Source: Bacillota bacterium (GTDB lineage: Bacteria > Bacillota > Sulfobacillia > JACIYH01). Taken from it: a DNA stretch of 61,191 nucleotides. Below, piece by piece: positions 1-8,171 of this stretch. The stretch spans positions 1-61,191 of the forward strand of contig JACIYH010000005.1 in assembly GCA_014360055.1 (NCBI GenBank), in the 5' to 3' direction. Within the stretch, counting starts at the first letter, position 1; the number at the start of each line of letters is the position of its first letter. The notes beneath the pieces were generated by a model. It was not told the origin of the DNA. It made no database searches and worked only from the letters and a program-made list of their open reading frames with translations. The position numbers and the translations under genes were made by a program.

Positions 1-327
1 GCGCTCCATGCGGCAGGCGTCCGCGTCCTGCGGGAGAGCCCGGTGCTGGGGCGCCCGCGGGGTTTCTTCTGTGCGGTGGGCAACTGTTCGTCCTGCCTGA
101 TGGTGGTGGACGGGGTGCCCAACGTGCGGGTGTGCGTGGAGAAGCTGCGGGAGGGCATGCGCGTCGAGCGGCAGGTGGGCAAGGGCGACCTGCTCGGGAT
201 TGGGGCCGCAAAGACGGGCCGGCCCGCCGTCGGCGGGGCGATCCCGGGACCGCAGGGGTGCCGCCCGGATGGGTATGCGGGCGGCGCGGGGCCCGCGGAG
301 GTCGGAGGGGGTGGCGGCAGTGCTTAA
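1..327 (+). CDS. (2Fe-2S)-binding subunit of a flavin/Fe-S dehydrogenase, 5' end missing
   Basis: The reading frame is open from base 1, so the N-terminus lies outside the window. The visible part carries the plant-type ferredoxin cysteine pattern C-x4-C-x2-C (FFCAVGNCSSC) with a fourth cysteine about 18 residues later (VRVCVEKL). This matches the small gamma subunit (Fer2_4) of HcnA/opine-oxidase/hydroxyproline-dehydrogenase-like complexes. After the domain (about residue 65) comes a Gly/Ala/Pro-rich tail with no recognisable fold. It overlaps the start of the FAD subunit by about 17 bases, which indicates translational coupling and a shared complex. It probably passes electrons from the flavin subunits to an acceptor. 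Confidence 0.8.
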   Translation, partial: ALHAAGVRVLRESPVLGRPRGFFCAVGNCSSCLMVVDGVPNVRVCVEKLREGMRVERQVGKGDLLGIGAAKTGRPAVGGAIPGPQGCRPDGYAGGAGPAEVGGGGGSA

Positions 328-1429
328 CCCCCAGGTGATGGTGGTGGGTGCCGGGCCGGCGGGGATGTCGGCGGCCCTGGCGGCGGCCGACTGTGGGGTG
401 AAGGTGCTGCTGGTGGACTTCTTCTCCCAGCCGGGCGGCCAGCTGGTGAAGCAGACCCACAAGTTTTTCGGTTCGCGGGGGCAGTATGCGGGGGTGCGGG
501 GGATCGAGATCGCCCGCATCCTGGGTGAGAAGGTGCGTTCCCATCCCCACATTGAGATGCTGCTTGATACCCAGGTGCTGGGGTACTACCCTGACGGGGT
601 GCTCACCATGGAGCGCAGCGTCGATGGCGATTCCGAGTATCTGAAGGCCCGCCCCCGCCGCCTGGTGGTGTGTGCGGGGGCGTCGGAGAAGCCGCTGGCC
701 TTCCCCGGCAACGACCTGCCGGGCGTCTACGGGGCGGGGGCGGTGCAGACGCTGATGAACGTGCACGGGGTGATGCCCGGGCGTCGGGCCGTCATGGTGG
801 GGGCGGGGAACATCGGGCTCATCATCTCCTACCAGTTGCGGCAGGCGGGAGTGGAGGTGGCCGCGGTAGTGGAAGCGGCTCCGGTTATCGGAGGTTATGC
901 CGTTCACGCCTCCAAGATCCGGCGGCTGGGTATCCCCATCCTGACTTCGCACTCGGTGAAGGAGGCCCATGGTGAGCGGGAGCTGGAGGCCGTGACGGTG
1001 TGGCGGGTGGACGAAAGGTGGCAGGGGATTCCCGGTACGGAGCGCCGCTTCGAGGCCGACGTCCTCTGCCTGGCGGTGGGCCTCTCGCCCCTGGCGGAAC
1101 TCCTGTGGCAGGCGGGCTGCCGCATGGCCTACGTACCCGAGTTGGGAGGTCACGTCCCCTGGCACGACGAGCACCAGCAGACCTCGGTGCCGGGTATATT
1201 CGTGGCTGGTGATGCCGCAGGGGTGGAGGAGGCCTCCTCGGCCATGGTGGCGGGGCGCATCGCCGGGCTGGCGGCGGCGGCTTCCCTGGGCGCCTGTCCC
1301 CGCTACCGGGAACTGGCCGGCGAAGCCCGAGCCCAGCTTGAGGCCCTGCGGGCGGGTCCTCCCGGTGAGAAGATCCGCAGGGGCCTGACCCGCCTGGAGG
1401 AGGTGGGGCGCCGTGTTCGGGCCGGATGA
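311..1429 (+). CDS. FAD/NAD(P)-binding oxidoreductase subunit (HcnB/opine-oxidase alpha-like)
   Basis: A 372-residue flavoprotein with an N-terminal dinucleotide-binding motif GAGPAG (residues 13-18), a second central nucleotide-binding motif GAGNIG, and a late FAD-binding segment ending in GIFVAGDAAG. This is the two-dinucleotide-binding fold of the alpha subunits of HcnB, octopine/nopaline oxidase A and dye-linked proline dehydrogenases. Many of those relatives carry a C-terminal BFD-type 2Fe-2S domain. Here the protein stops before it and a separate BFD gene lies two genes downstream. The frame is open back to base 200, but GTG 311 follows a good GGAGGT at a spacing of about 8 and leaves only a short lead into the FAD motif; GTG 320 is an alternative. 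Confidence 0.85.
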   Translation: MAAVLNPQVMVVGAGPAGMSAALAAADCGVKVLLVDFFSQPGGQLVKQTHKFFGSRGQYAGVRGIEIARILGEKVRSHPHIEMLLDTQVLGYYPDGVLTMERSVDGDSEYLKARPRRLVVCAGASEKPLAFPGNDLPGVYGAGAVQTLMNVHGVMPGRRAVMVGAGNIGLIISYQLRQAGVEVAAVVEAAPVIGGYAVHASKIRRLGIPILTSHSVKEAHGERELEAVTVWRVDERWQGIPGTERRFEADVLCLAVGLSPLAELLWQAGCRMAYVPELGGHVPWHDEHQQTSVPGIFVAGDAAGVEEASSAMVAGRIAGLAAAASLGACPRYRELAGEARAQLEALRAGPPGEKIRRGLTRLEEVGRRVRAG

Positions 1430-2015
1430 TGCATCCGCGGCGGGGGTTGCGGCGGCAGGACGGGGTGATACCGTGGCGGGGACGGTGGCGCCGGCGGGCG
1501 CAGCTTCCGGGCAGTTGAGGAGGACGGGATTACCTGCTGTGGAGGACCTGGCGCGGGTGATACCTCCCCAGGAGGTGAGGCGCCGGGGTCCGGTGGCCGT
1601 CTTTGAGTGCTTTGAGCGTATCCCCTGCGACCCGTGCTACTGGTCGTGCAAGCGCGGGGCGGTGAAACCCTTCGGGGACATCAACGACCTGCCCGAAGTG
1701 GACTGGGAGCGGTGCAACGGCTGCGGGCTGTGCGTGGCCGCCTGCCCGGGTCTGGCCATATTCGTGGTGCACGAGGGCTACACGGACACCACTTCCCTCA
1801 TCAAGCTCCCGTACGAGTTCCTGCCCTTGCCAGAGGTGGGGCAGGTGGTGGGGGCGCTTGACCGGGAGGGGACCCGGGTGGGGGAGGCGCGCGTGGTGCG
1901 CGTACAGAAGCCGCGGGAGAAGGTGGGCACCCCGGTGGTGTGGATTGAGGTGGAGCGAGACCTGGCCCACGTAGTTCGGAACATTGCCGTGGCCGGGGGT
2001 GAACGCGGTGAGTGA
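1413..2015 (+). CDS. 4Fe-4S ferredoxin-like electron-transfer subunit
   Basis: A 200-residue protein with a C-x2-C-x3-C cluster (CDPCYWSC, about residues 71-78), then one classical 4Fe-4S motif C-x2-C-x2-C-x3-C-P (CNGCGLCVAACP, about residues 99-110). The C-terminal part is a beta-rich domain without a family I can name. GTG 1413 follows GGAGGAGGTGGG and overlaps the FAD subunit by 17 bases, so the gene belongs to the same operon and presumably to the same enzyme. Similar ferredoxin subunits occur next to proline and opine dehydrogenase-type flavoproteins in anaerobes. It probably connects the flavin enzyme to the cell's electron carriers. Confidence 0.75.
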   Translation: MFGPDDASAAGVAAAGRGDTVAGTVAPAGAASGQLRRTGLPAVEDLARVIPPQEVRRRGPVAVFECFERIPCDPCYWSCKRGAVKPFGDINDLPEVDWERCNGCGLCVAACPGLAIFVVHEGYTDTTSLIKLPYEFLPLPEVGQVVGALDREGTRVGEARVVRVQKPREKVGTPVVWIEVERDLAHVVRNIAVAGGERGE

Positions 2016-2409
2016 GGCTCAGGAGCGGGAGAAGATCTGTCAGCAGGCGGGCGCCGACCAGGATCGGACGGTGATCTGCCGCTGCGAGGACGTGACCCTG
2101 GGGGAGATCCGCCGTCTGATCGGCGAGGGCGTACACACTCTGGATGAGATCAAACGGCTGACGCGGGCGGGGATGGGTCTCTGCCAGGGCCGTACCTGCC
2201 GGCACCTCATCCTGCAGGAGGTATCGCGCCTGACCGGAGTCCCGGTGGAGGAGCTGACTCTGCCCACCTTCCGTCCTCCCACCCGTCCCGTCAAGCTGGG
2301 CGTTATCGCCCGTGCCGCCGCAGGGGCACGGCAGGATGCCGGCGCGGGCGTGCCCCACCCTGCCGCCGGGCGGGAGGCACTTCCGGTTGGGGGCGAGAGC
2401 CGTGGCTAG
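2008..2409 (+). CDS. (2Fe-2S)-binding BFD-domain protein
   Basis: A 133-residue protein whose first two thirds is a bacterioferritin-associated-ferredoxin (BFD) domain: CRCE near the start, then GLCQGRTC, giving the four cysteines that hold a 2Fe-2S cluster. In HcnB/OoxA-type proteins this domain is usually fused to the C-terminus of the FAD subunit; here it is free-standing. The last roughly 40 residues are low-complexity. GTG 2008 overlaps the stop of the ferredoxin gene by 8 bases; GTG 1999 is also possible. It is most likely a further redox relay of the dehydrogenase complex. Confidence 0.75.
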   Translation: MSEAQEREKICQQAGADQDRTVICRCEDVTLGEIRRLIGEGVHTLDEIKRLTRAGMGLCQGRTCRHLILQEVSRLTGVPVEELTLPTFRPPTRPVKLGVIARAAAGARQDAGAGVPHPAAGREALPVGGESRG

Positions 2410-3547
2410 GACGGCCGACGCGGTGGTGGTGGGCGGCGGCATCCAGGGGGTGGCGGTGGCCTACCAGTTGGCGACCCGGGGTCTCCGGCCCCTTCTGGTG
2501 GAGCAGGGGTACCTGGCCTCGGGCTCTACGGGCCGGTGTGCGGCGGGTGTGAGGCAGCAGTGGGGCACGGAGATGAACGTGCTCCTGGCGCGGGCGAGCA
2601 TCAAGATGTTCGAGCGGATGGAGGAGGAACTGGACTACCCCCGCGGGATTGAGTTCAAGCAGCGCGGGTACCTCATCCTGGCGTACCACGAGAGGCAGTG
2701 GGAGCAGTTCCTGCGCAACGTGGCCCTGCAGCGCTCCCTGGGGGTGCCGGTGGAGGTGCTGAGTCCGGAGGGGGCGCGGGAGATCGTGCCCTACCTCAAC
2801 GTGGAAGGGGTGGTGGGCGCCACCTTCTGTCCCGAGGACGGGCACATCAACCCCTTCCGGGCGGTGGAGGCCTACGCGCAGGCGGCAGTGCGGCTGGGTG
2901 CGGAGATCTGGACCTTCACCCGGGTGACGGGCATTGTGGTGGAAGGTGGCCGGGTGGTGGCGGTACACACCACCCGGGGTGACATTTCCACCCCGGTGGT
3001 GGTGAACACGGCGGGTCCGTGGTCGGATCAGGTGGCGCGCATGGCGGGTCTGGAGATCCCCACCTACGCGCAGCGGCATCAGATCCTGGTGACGGAGCCG
3101 GTGGGACCCGTGCAGGGGCCCATGGTGATTTCCTTCTTCCACGGCCTGTACTGCCAGCAGACACCGCACGGGAGCTTCATCATGGGGCTGGGTGATCCCC
3201 ACGAGCCCCGCAACCTGGACTGCGGGGCCACCTGGCGCTTTCTGGAGGAAATGGCGGCTGTCGTCACGAAGATGTTGCCACCGCTGGCCGAGTTACGGGT
3301 AGTGCGGCAGTGGGCGGGGTCTTACGACATGACGCCGGATGCCCAGCCTATCCTGGGGCCGGCGCCTGAGGTGGAGGGCTACTACTACTCGGTGGGGTTC
3401 TCGGGCCACGGTTTCATGCTGGCCCCCATGACGGGGAAGCTGCTGGCCCAACTCATCACGGGGGAGGAGCCTGACCTCCCCGTGGACCGGCTGGGGCCAA
3501 CCCGGTTCGCCCGGGGTGAGTTGATACTGGAGCCCTCTGTGGTGTGA
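2402..3547 (+). CDS. FAD-dependent DAO-family oxidoreductase, beta-type subunit (copy 1)
   Basis: A 381-residue member of the D-amino-acid/sarcosine oxidase (DAO) family. It has the N-terminal FAD motif GGGIQG (residues 11-16), the region GSTGRCAAGVRQQWG that in relatives contacts the flavin, and a C-terminal segment GYYYSVGFSGHGFMLAP typical of sarcosine/proline dehydrogenase beta subunits. The family oxidises the C-N bond of secondary or primary amines. GTG 2402 is preferred over the longer open frame because the FAD motif must lie near the N-terminus and the start overlaps the upstream stop by 8 bases. It is probably the catalytic subunit of the complex encoded upstream. A close paralogue follows at 3651. 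Confidence 0.88.
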   Translation: MARTADAVVVGGGIQGVAVAYQLATRGLRPLLVEQGYLASGSTGRCAAGVRQQWGTEMNVLLARASIKMFERMEEELDYPRGIEFKQRGYLILAYHERQWEQFLRNVALQRSLGVPVEVLSPEGAREIVPYLNVEGVVGATFCPEDGHINPFRAVEAYAQAAVRLGAEIWTFTRVTGIVVEGGRVVAVHTTRGDISTPVVVNTAGPWSDQVARMAGLEIPTYAQRHQILVTEPVGPVQGPMVISFFHGLYCQQTPHGSFIMGLGDPHEPRNLDCGATWRFLEEMAAVVTKMLPPLAELRVVRQWAGSYDMTPDAQPILGPAPEVEGYYYSVGFSGHGFMLAPMTGKLLAQLITGEEPDLPVDRLGPTRFARGELILEPSVV

Positions 3548-3650
3548 GCTTTCCCCCGGGCGGCCCGGGAGGGGCCACCGGGGGCTGCGGCGGAGCGTCC
3601 CTGCGCTGACGAAGGCACAACGCCAGCAAGGAGCGCGGCGAGCGCGAGGT

Positions 3651-4814
3651 GTGAGCGTGGCGGAGCAGGTCGCACGCACGGCCGACGTGGTGATCGTGGG
3701 AGGCGGGGTGCACGGTTGTGCCGTCGCCTATCACCTCTGCCGCCTGGGCGGCCTGAGGGTTTCCCTGTTCGAGCGAGGCTATCTGGCGGGCGGTGCCACC
3801 GGGCGGTCCGCCGCCGGCGTGCGCCACCAGTTCGGTACCGAGATCAATTGTCGCCTGGCCATCTGGAACATCCGCCTGCTGGAGGGCCTGGCGGAAGAGC
3901 TGGAATACCCGCACGACCTGGAATTCACCCAGGGCGGATACCTGTTGCTGGCGTACACGCCAGGTCAACTGGAGCAGTTTAAGCGCAACGTGGCCCTTCA
4001 GCGCAGCCTGGGTATCCCGTCGGAGATCCTCACACCGGAAGAGGTGGCCCGCGTGGCGCCTGCCCTTAACCTGGACGGGGTGCTGGGCGCCAGCTTCTGC
4101 CCGAGGGATGGCCACGTCAACCCCTTCCACCTCACCTGGGCATACGCCCGCGCCGCGCAACGGCTGGGTGCTGAGATCCATTGCTTTTGCCCCGTTCACG
4201 CCATTGTCTCGGATGGATCGCGGGTGCGGGGGGTCTACACGGCGTCCGGACGGGTGGAGGCGCCGGTGGTGGTGATCTGTGCGGGAGCGGAAGGTGCCGA
4301 ACTGGCGCGGGCGGCTGGTGTGGACGTACCCGTGTACGGCGAGCGTCACCAGATCCTGGTCACCGAGCCGGTGGCCCACTTCCTAGACCCCATGGTGCTC
4401 TGCTTCGAGGACGGTAGCTACTTCAAGCAGACACCCCACGGCAGCCTGCTCATGGGGATCGGGAGCCCCTTCGAGCCCAAGGGCTACGGGCAGGGATCGA
4501 GCTGGTACTTCCTGGAGGAGATGGCCACCCGCATCGTGCGTCACCTGCCCGCCCTGGCGGGGGTGCGCGTGGTGCGCCAGTGGGCGGGACTGTACGACAT
4601 CACCCCGGACTCCCAGGCCATCGTGGGGCTCGCCCCTCTGGAGGGCTTGTGGCTGGACCTGGGCTGGAGCGGGCACGGGTTGCAGTTTGCGCCCAGCATT
4701 GGCCTCATCCTCGCCCAGCTTATCCTGGACCAGAGCCCTCTGGTGGACGTGAGTCCTTTTCGCCCGGGGCGTTTTGCCGCAGGAGAACTGATCCCTGAGC
4801 CGGCCTGCGTGTAG
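3651..4814 (+). CDS. FAD-dependent DAO-family oxidoreductase, beta-type subunit (copy 2)
   Basis: A 387-residue paralogue of the preceding gene, aligning along its full length: GGGVHG FAD motif at about residues 17-22, GATGRSAAGVRHQFG, ITPDSQAIVGLAPLEG and a C-terminal GLWLDLGWSGHGLQFAP. Many substrate-side residues differ from copy 1. The two genes are separated by 103 bases, so copy 2 may have its own ribosome entry (GCGAGGT before GTG 3651). Two beta-type subunits next to one set of redox subunits suggest either two substrates sharing one electron-transfer module or a hetero-oligomer. Confidence 0.87.
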   Translation: MSVAEQVARTADVVIVGGGVHGCAVAYHLCRLGGLRVSLFERGYLAGGATGRSAAGVRHQFGTEINCRLAIWNIRLLEGLAEELEYPHDLEFTQGGYLLLAYTPGQLEQFKRNVALQRSLGIPSEILTPEEVARVAPALNLDGVLGASFCPRDGHVNPFHLTWAYARAAQRLGAEIHCFCPVHAIVSDGSRVRGVYTASGRVEAPVVVICAGAEGAELARAAGVDVPVYGERHQILVTEPVAHFLDPMVLCFEDGSYFKQTPHGSLLMGIGSPFEPKGYGQGSSWYFLEEMATRIVRHLPALAGVRVVRQWAGLYDITPDSQAIVGLAPLEGLWLDLGWSGHGLQFAPSIGLILAQLILDQSPLVDVSPFRPGRFAAGELIPEPACV

Positions 4815-4923
4815 GCCCCGGCAAAGGCCGGCAAGGGAGGCAGGTAGCGGTTAGTACAAGTTGGCGGCAGCGGTTCCCATGCGAGCCGCTTGCGGCGCGA
4901 AGGGGGTGAGAAGGAAGCTCCAC

Positions 4924-4956
4924 GGTGCCCGGGAGAGGGTCCGGGTGCCCGGGAGA
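4924..4956 (+). repeat. Two 13-base direct repeats 20 bases apart, upstream of livK
   Basis: The word GGTGCCCGGGAGA occurs at 4924-4936 and again at 4944-4956, exactly two turns of B-DNA apart. Each contains the palindrome CCCGGG. It lies in the 204-base gap before the substrate-binding-protein gene. The spacing would suit paired regulator binding, but no promoter is obvious beside it. Confidence 0.45.
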
Positions 4957-5018
4957 CAGGAAGGGCGCAAGGGGAATGAGGCCGGAGGTAAGCGTGAAGA
5001 CCGAAGGAGGGGAGCACA

Positions 5019-6173
5019 GTGAAGAAGGTACTCGCTGTCGCGGTGATCCTGGTCCTCGCCATTTCTCTCGGTGCCTGTGCCCAGAAACCCCAGGTTAAGG
5101 AAAAGCCCCCCATCAAGATCGGAGTGCAGGTCCCCCTCACCGGCGACTGGGCGTACGAGGGCCAGGGGATGCTCAACGGGATAAACATGCTGGCCGAGCA
5201 GATCAACAACGCCGGTGGTCTGCTCGACGGGCGTAAGATCGAGGTCATCCCCGCCGATGACAAGAGCGACGCCAAGGAGGCGGCCCTGGCCGCCCAGAAG
5301 CTCATCAACAGCGGGGTCATTGCGGTGGTGGGCAGCTATGCGTCCACCCTCACCGAAGCGTCTCAGGGGCTGTACAACGACAAGGGCATCGTGCAGATCA
5401 CCCCGTCTTCCACGGCCACCAAACTTTCCGAGCACGGGTACAAGCGCTTCTTCCGCACCTGCTTCCTGGACGACCGCCAGGGACTCTTCGCCGCCAAATT
5501 CATCGTAGAGACGCTCGGGTGCAAGAAGGTGGGCGTGGTCCACGACAACACCACCTACGCCAAGGGACTGGCCGAGTGGACCAAGAAGTACCTGGAGGAC
5601 GCCGGGGCCACGGTGGTGTTCTTCGACGCCCTTACCCCCAAGGAGAAGGATTACAGCGCCATACTCACCCGTCTGAAGAAGGCAGAGCCCGAGGCGTGGT
5701 ACTACACCGGTTACTTCCCCGAGGCGGCGCTCCTGGTGCGCCAGGCCGCCGACGTGGGGCTGAAGGCCCGGTTCGTAGCGGGTAACGCGGTGAACAACCC
5801 CGAGTTCGTGAAGCTCGCGGGCGTGGAGTACGCCAAGGGCACCATCGTCACCACGGAACCCTTGCCTACGGATCTGGAGTATCCAGAGGCGAAGAAGTTC
5901 CTGCAAGATTACAAGACCAAGTACGGCGAGTACCCCGGCAGCATCTGGCACCTCATGGCCGCGGACGCTTTCCGGCTGATCGTGGAGGCGATCAGGCAGA
6001 CCAACTCCGATGACCCGGGCAAGATAGCGGAGTACCTGCACACCCAGCTGAAGGACTTCCCCGGCATCACCGGACCCATCCTGGGGTTCGATGAGCGGGG
6101 TGACCGCAAGGGCACCATCCACAAGGCCTACGTGGTGAACGAAAAGGGCGAGTTCGTCCCGTACGGTAAGTAA
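5019..6173 (+). CDS. Branched-chain-amino-acid-type ABC transporter substrate-binding lipoprotein
   Basis: A 384-residue LivK/HAAT-family periplasmic-binding-type protein. The N-terminus is a lipoprotein signal: a basic KK start, a hydrophobic stretch, then the lipobox LGAC at residues 19-22, so it should be anchored outside the membrane. The mature part opens with IKIGVQVPLTGDWAYEGQG, the usual start of the type I binding fold, and includes GSYASTLTEASQGLYN. GTG 5019 follows GGAGGGGAG. Substrates of the family include amino acids, amides and betaines, so the ligand cannot be assigned; the neighbours suggest a secondary-amine amino acid. It is followed by two permeases and two ATPases. Confidence 0.9.
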   Translation: MKKVLAVAVILVLAISLGACAQKPQVKEKPPIKIGVQVPLTGDWAYEGQGMLNGINMLAEQINNAGGLLDGRKIEVIPADDKSDAKEAALAAQKLINSGVIAVVGSYASTLTEASQGLYNDKGIVQITPSSTATKLSEHGYKRFFRTCFLDDRQGLFAAKFIVETLGCKKVGVVHDNTTYAKGLAEWTKKYLEDAGATVVFFDALTPKEKDYSAILTRLKKAEPEAWYYTGYFPEAALLVRQAADVGLKARFVAGNAVNNPEFVKLAGVEYAKGTIVTTEPLPTDLEYPEAKKFLQDYKTKYGEYPGSIWHLMAADAFRLIVEAIRQTNSDDPGKIAEYLHTQLKDFPGITGPILGFDERGDRKGTIHKAYVVNEKGEFVPYGK

Positions 6174-6178
6174 GTCCG

Positions 6179-6228
6179 GGGGCAGGGGGCGGGTTGCCCC
6201 GTCCCCTGCCCCGCTGCGGGGCAGGGGG
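6179..6228 (+). promoter_or_regulatory. Competing hairpins covering the livH ribosome-binding site
   Basis: Three G/C blocks lie between the livK stop and the livH start. Block A (6179-6189) and block C (6218-6228) are the same 11-base word GGGGCAGGGGG. Block B (6203-6212, CCCCTGCCCC) is perfectly complementary to either. B with C gives a 10-base-pair stem with a 5-base loop that includes the AGGGGGA ribosome-binding site of livH. B with A gives an equally long stem that leaves that site free. The layout suggests control of permease translation or stability relative to the binding protein. The pairing is read directly; the function is inferred. Confidence 0.6.
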
Positions 6229-6232
6229 AAGC

Positions 6233-7138
6233 ATGGAAGAGTTTGTGCAGCAGTTGCTCAACGGCCTCACCGTGGGTTCCGGGTATGCCCTGGTGGCGCT
6301 GGGTTACACCATGGTGTACGGCGTGCTCAAGCTGATCAACTTCGCCCATGGCGACCTTTTCATGCTGGGGACCTACCTGGCCGTGAGTATGGCGGTGAGT
6401 TGCCTCGGGGCCGGGCTGGCCAGCCCCTGGGTAGTGCTCCCCATCATTTTCCTGACCTCTATGGGACTGGTCGGTGTGGCGGGGGTACTCATCGAGCGCA
6501 CGGCGTACCGCCCCCTGCGGGGCGCCGGGCACCTGGCCCCGGTGGTGTCGGCCCTGGGGGCGGCGGTGGTGATCCAGAACGCGGTGATGCTCGCATACGG
6601 GGCCAACTACCAGGTCTTCCCCGAGGGCCTGGTGCCGGAGGCGCGCTGGATCGTGGCGGGCATGAACATACCCGTCCTGCGGGTGGCCATGCTGGTGCTT
6701 TCCCTCATCCTCATGGCCATTCTCTATCTCTTCATCCAGCGCACCACGGTGGGGGCGGCCATCAGGGCCACCTCTTTGGACCACGACACCGCTCGTCTCA
6801 TGGGGATAGATATTAACCGCATCATCATGCTGGTCTTCCTGATCGGACCGGCGCTGGGGGCCGCGTCGGGCATCATGATCGGCCTGTACTACCGCCAGGT
6901 GTATTTCACCATGGGGTGGATCTACGGGTTGAAGGCCTTCACGGCGGCCATCCTGGGCGGTATCGGCAACATCCCGGGCGCCATGGTGGGTGGTATGATC
7001 CTGGGGCTGTTCGAAACCCTGGCCGCCGGGTACATCTCTTCGGCCTGGAAGGACGCCTTCGCCTTCGTGTTGCTCATCGCCATCCTGGTGCTGCGGCCCA
7101 CCGGTCTGCTGGGCGAGCGGGTGGTGGAGAAGCTGTGA
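6233..7138 (+). CDS. livH: Branched-chain-amino-acid-type ABC transporter permease LivH
   Basis: A 301-residue polytopic membrane protein of the LivH family, with GLTVGSGYALVALGYTMVYGVLKLINFAHGD at its N-terminus (shown in family terms; the key residues are the INFAHG turn) and the C-terminal LGGIGNIPGAMVGG coupling loop that docks on the ATPases. About eight hydrophobic segments can be seen. ATG 6233 follows AGGGGGA; the longer open frame has no supporting site. It overlaps the next permease gene by one base in TGATG. It forms the translocation pore together with LivM. Confidence 0.9.
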   Translation: MEEFVQQLLNGLTVGSGYALVALGYTMVYGVLKLINFAHGDLFMLGTYLAVSMAVSCLGAGLASPWVVLPIIFLTSMGLVGVAGVLIERTAYRPLRGAGHLAPVVSALGAAVVIQNAVMLAYGANYQVFPEGLVPEARWIVAGMNIPVLRVAMLVLSLILMAILYLFIQRTTVGAAIRATSLDHDTARLMGIDINRIIMLVFLIGPALGAASGIMIGLYYRQVYFTMGWIYGLKAFTAAILGGIGNIPGAMVGGMILGLFETLAAGYISSAWKDAFAFVLLIAILVLRPTGLLGERVVEKL

Positions 7139-8136
7139 TGGGAGCAGTACCTTTGCGCAAGTTGCCTCCCGGGTTGTGGCGGGGATTGGCCCTGGCGGCA
7201 GCGGTGGCGTACCCCTGGCTGGTGAACGACTACTGGGTGGACGTCATGAACTTCTGCGGGATATACATGCTGCTCGGCCTCAGCCTGAACATCATCGTGG
7301 GGTACGCGGGACTCTTCAATTTGGGGCATGCCGCCTTCTACGCCGTGGGCGCCTACACCACGGCCATCCTGTCCACCCGCTTCGGCATTCCCTCCCTTTG
7401 GCTCCTGCCCGTGTCCGCCCTGGCGGCGGCCGCCTTCGCCTACGTCATCTCCCGGCCCATCATCCACCTGCGGGGAGATTACCTGTGCGTGGTGACCATC
7501 GGGTTCGGGGAAATCGTACGCATCGCCCTCATCAACAACCCCGGCGGCCTCACCGGGGGGGTGAACGGGATCATCGGGGTGCCCCGCCCGGACCTGGGCC
7601 TCTTCACTGTCCGTTCGGTCGACCAGTACTACTACTTCATCCTGTTCTTCATCGTACTCTTCGTGTGGGGCATGGGCCGCCTGGAGAGGTCCCGCATCGG
7701 GCGGGCGTGGACCTGCATCAGGGAGGACGAAACCGCCGCTGAAGCCATGGGCATCGATACCGCCTCCCTGAAGCTGCTGGCCTTCGTGCTGGGGGCGGCC
7801 GGCGCCGGCCTGGCGGGCAACATCTATGCCACCAAGATGACCCTGGTTGCCCCCGAAGGTTTCAACTTCTGGGAGTCCTGTGTAATGTTCTGCATCGTGG
7901 TGCTGGGCGGGACCGGCTCCATCCCCGGCGTGATAGTTGCGTCCCTCGGCATGGCGGCCCTCCCCGAACTCTTCCGGGAGTTCGCCCGCGCCCGCATGCT
8001 GGTGTTCGGCCTGGCCATGGTGCTCATGATGATATTCCGGCCCCAGGGCCTGTGGCCCAGTGCCCACTGGCGGCGTCAGGTGAAGCGGGAGTCCGGGGTG
8101 ACCCCCATGCCGAGCGCGGGTTCCCCCGCGCAGTGA
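7138..8136 (+). CDS. livM: Branched-chain-amino-acid-type ABC transporter permease LivM
   Basis: A 332-residue membrane protein with the LivM hallmarks: LLGLSLNIIVGYAGLFNLGHAAF near the N-terminus, RGDYLCVVTIGFGEIVRI in the middle and GGTGSIPGVIVASL as the ATPase-contact loop. ATG 7138 shares its first base with the livH stop and is preceded by GGTGGAGAAG. The open frame extends about 220 bases further upstream inside livH, but this is only absence of stops. A charged, presumably cytoplasmic tail follows the last membrane segment. Confidence 0.9.
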   Translation: MGAVPLRKLPPGLWRGLALAAAVAYPWLVNDYWVDVMNFCGIYMLLGLSLNIIVGYAGLFNLGHAAFYAVGAYTTAILSTRFGIPSLWLLPVSALAAAAFAYVISRPIIHLRGDYLCVVTIGFGEIVRIALINNPGGLTGGVNGIIGVPRPDLGLFTVRSVDQYYYFILFFIVLFVWGMGRLERSRIGRAWTCIREDETAAEAMGIDTASLKLLAFVLGAAGAGLAGNIYATKMTLVAPEGFNFWESCVMFCIVVLGGTGSIPGVIVASLGMAALPELFREFARARMLVFGLAMVLMMIFRPQGLWPSAHWRRQVKRESGVTPMPSAGSPAQ

Positions 8137-8171
8137 CCGGCCTCCAGTTGAGGACGGGTGGGTGAGAGCGC

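Noticed and set aside
4851-6122. A 423-residue minus-strand frame opposite the substrate-binding-protein gene
   Set aside because: Shadow frame; the plus strand has a signal peptide, lipobox and family motifs.
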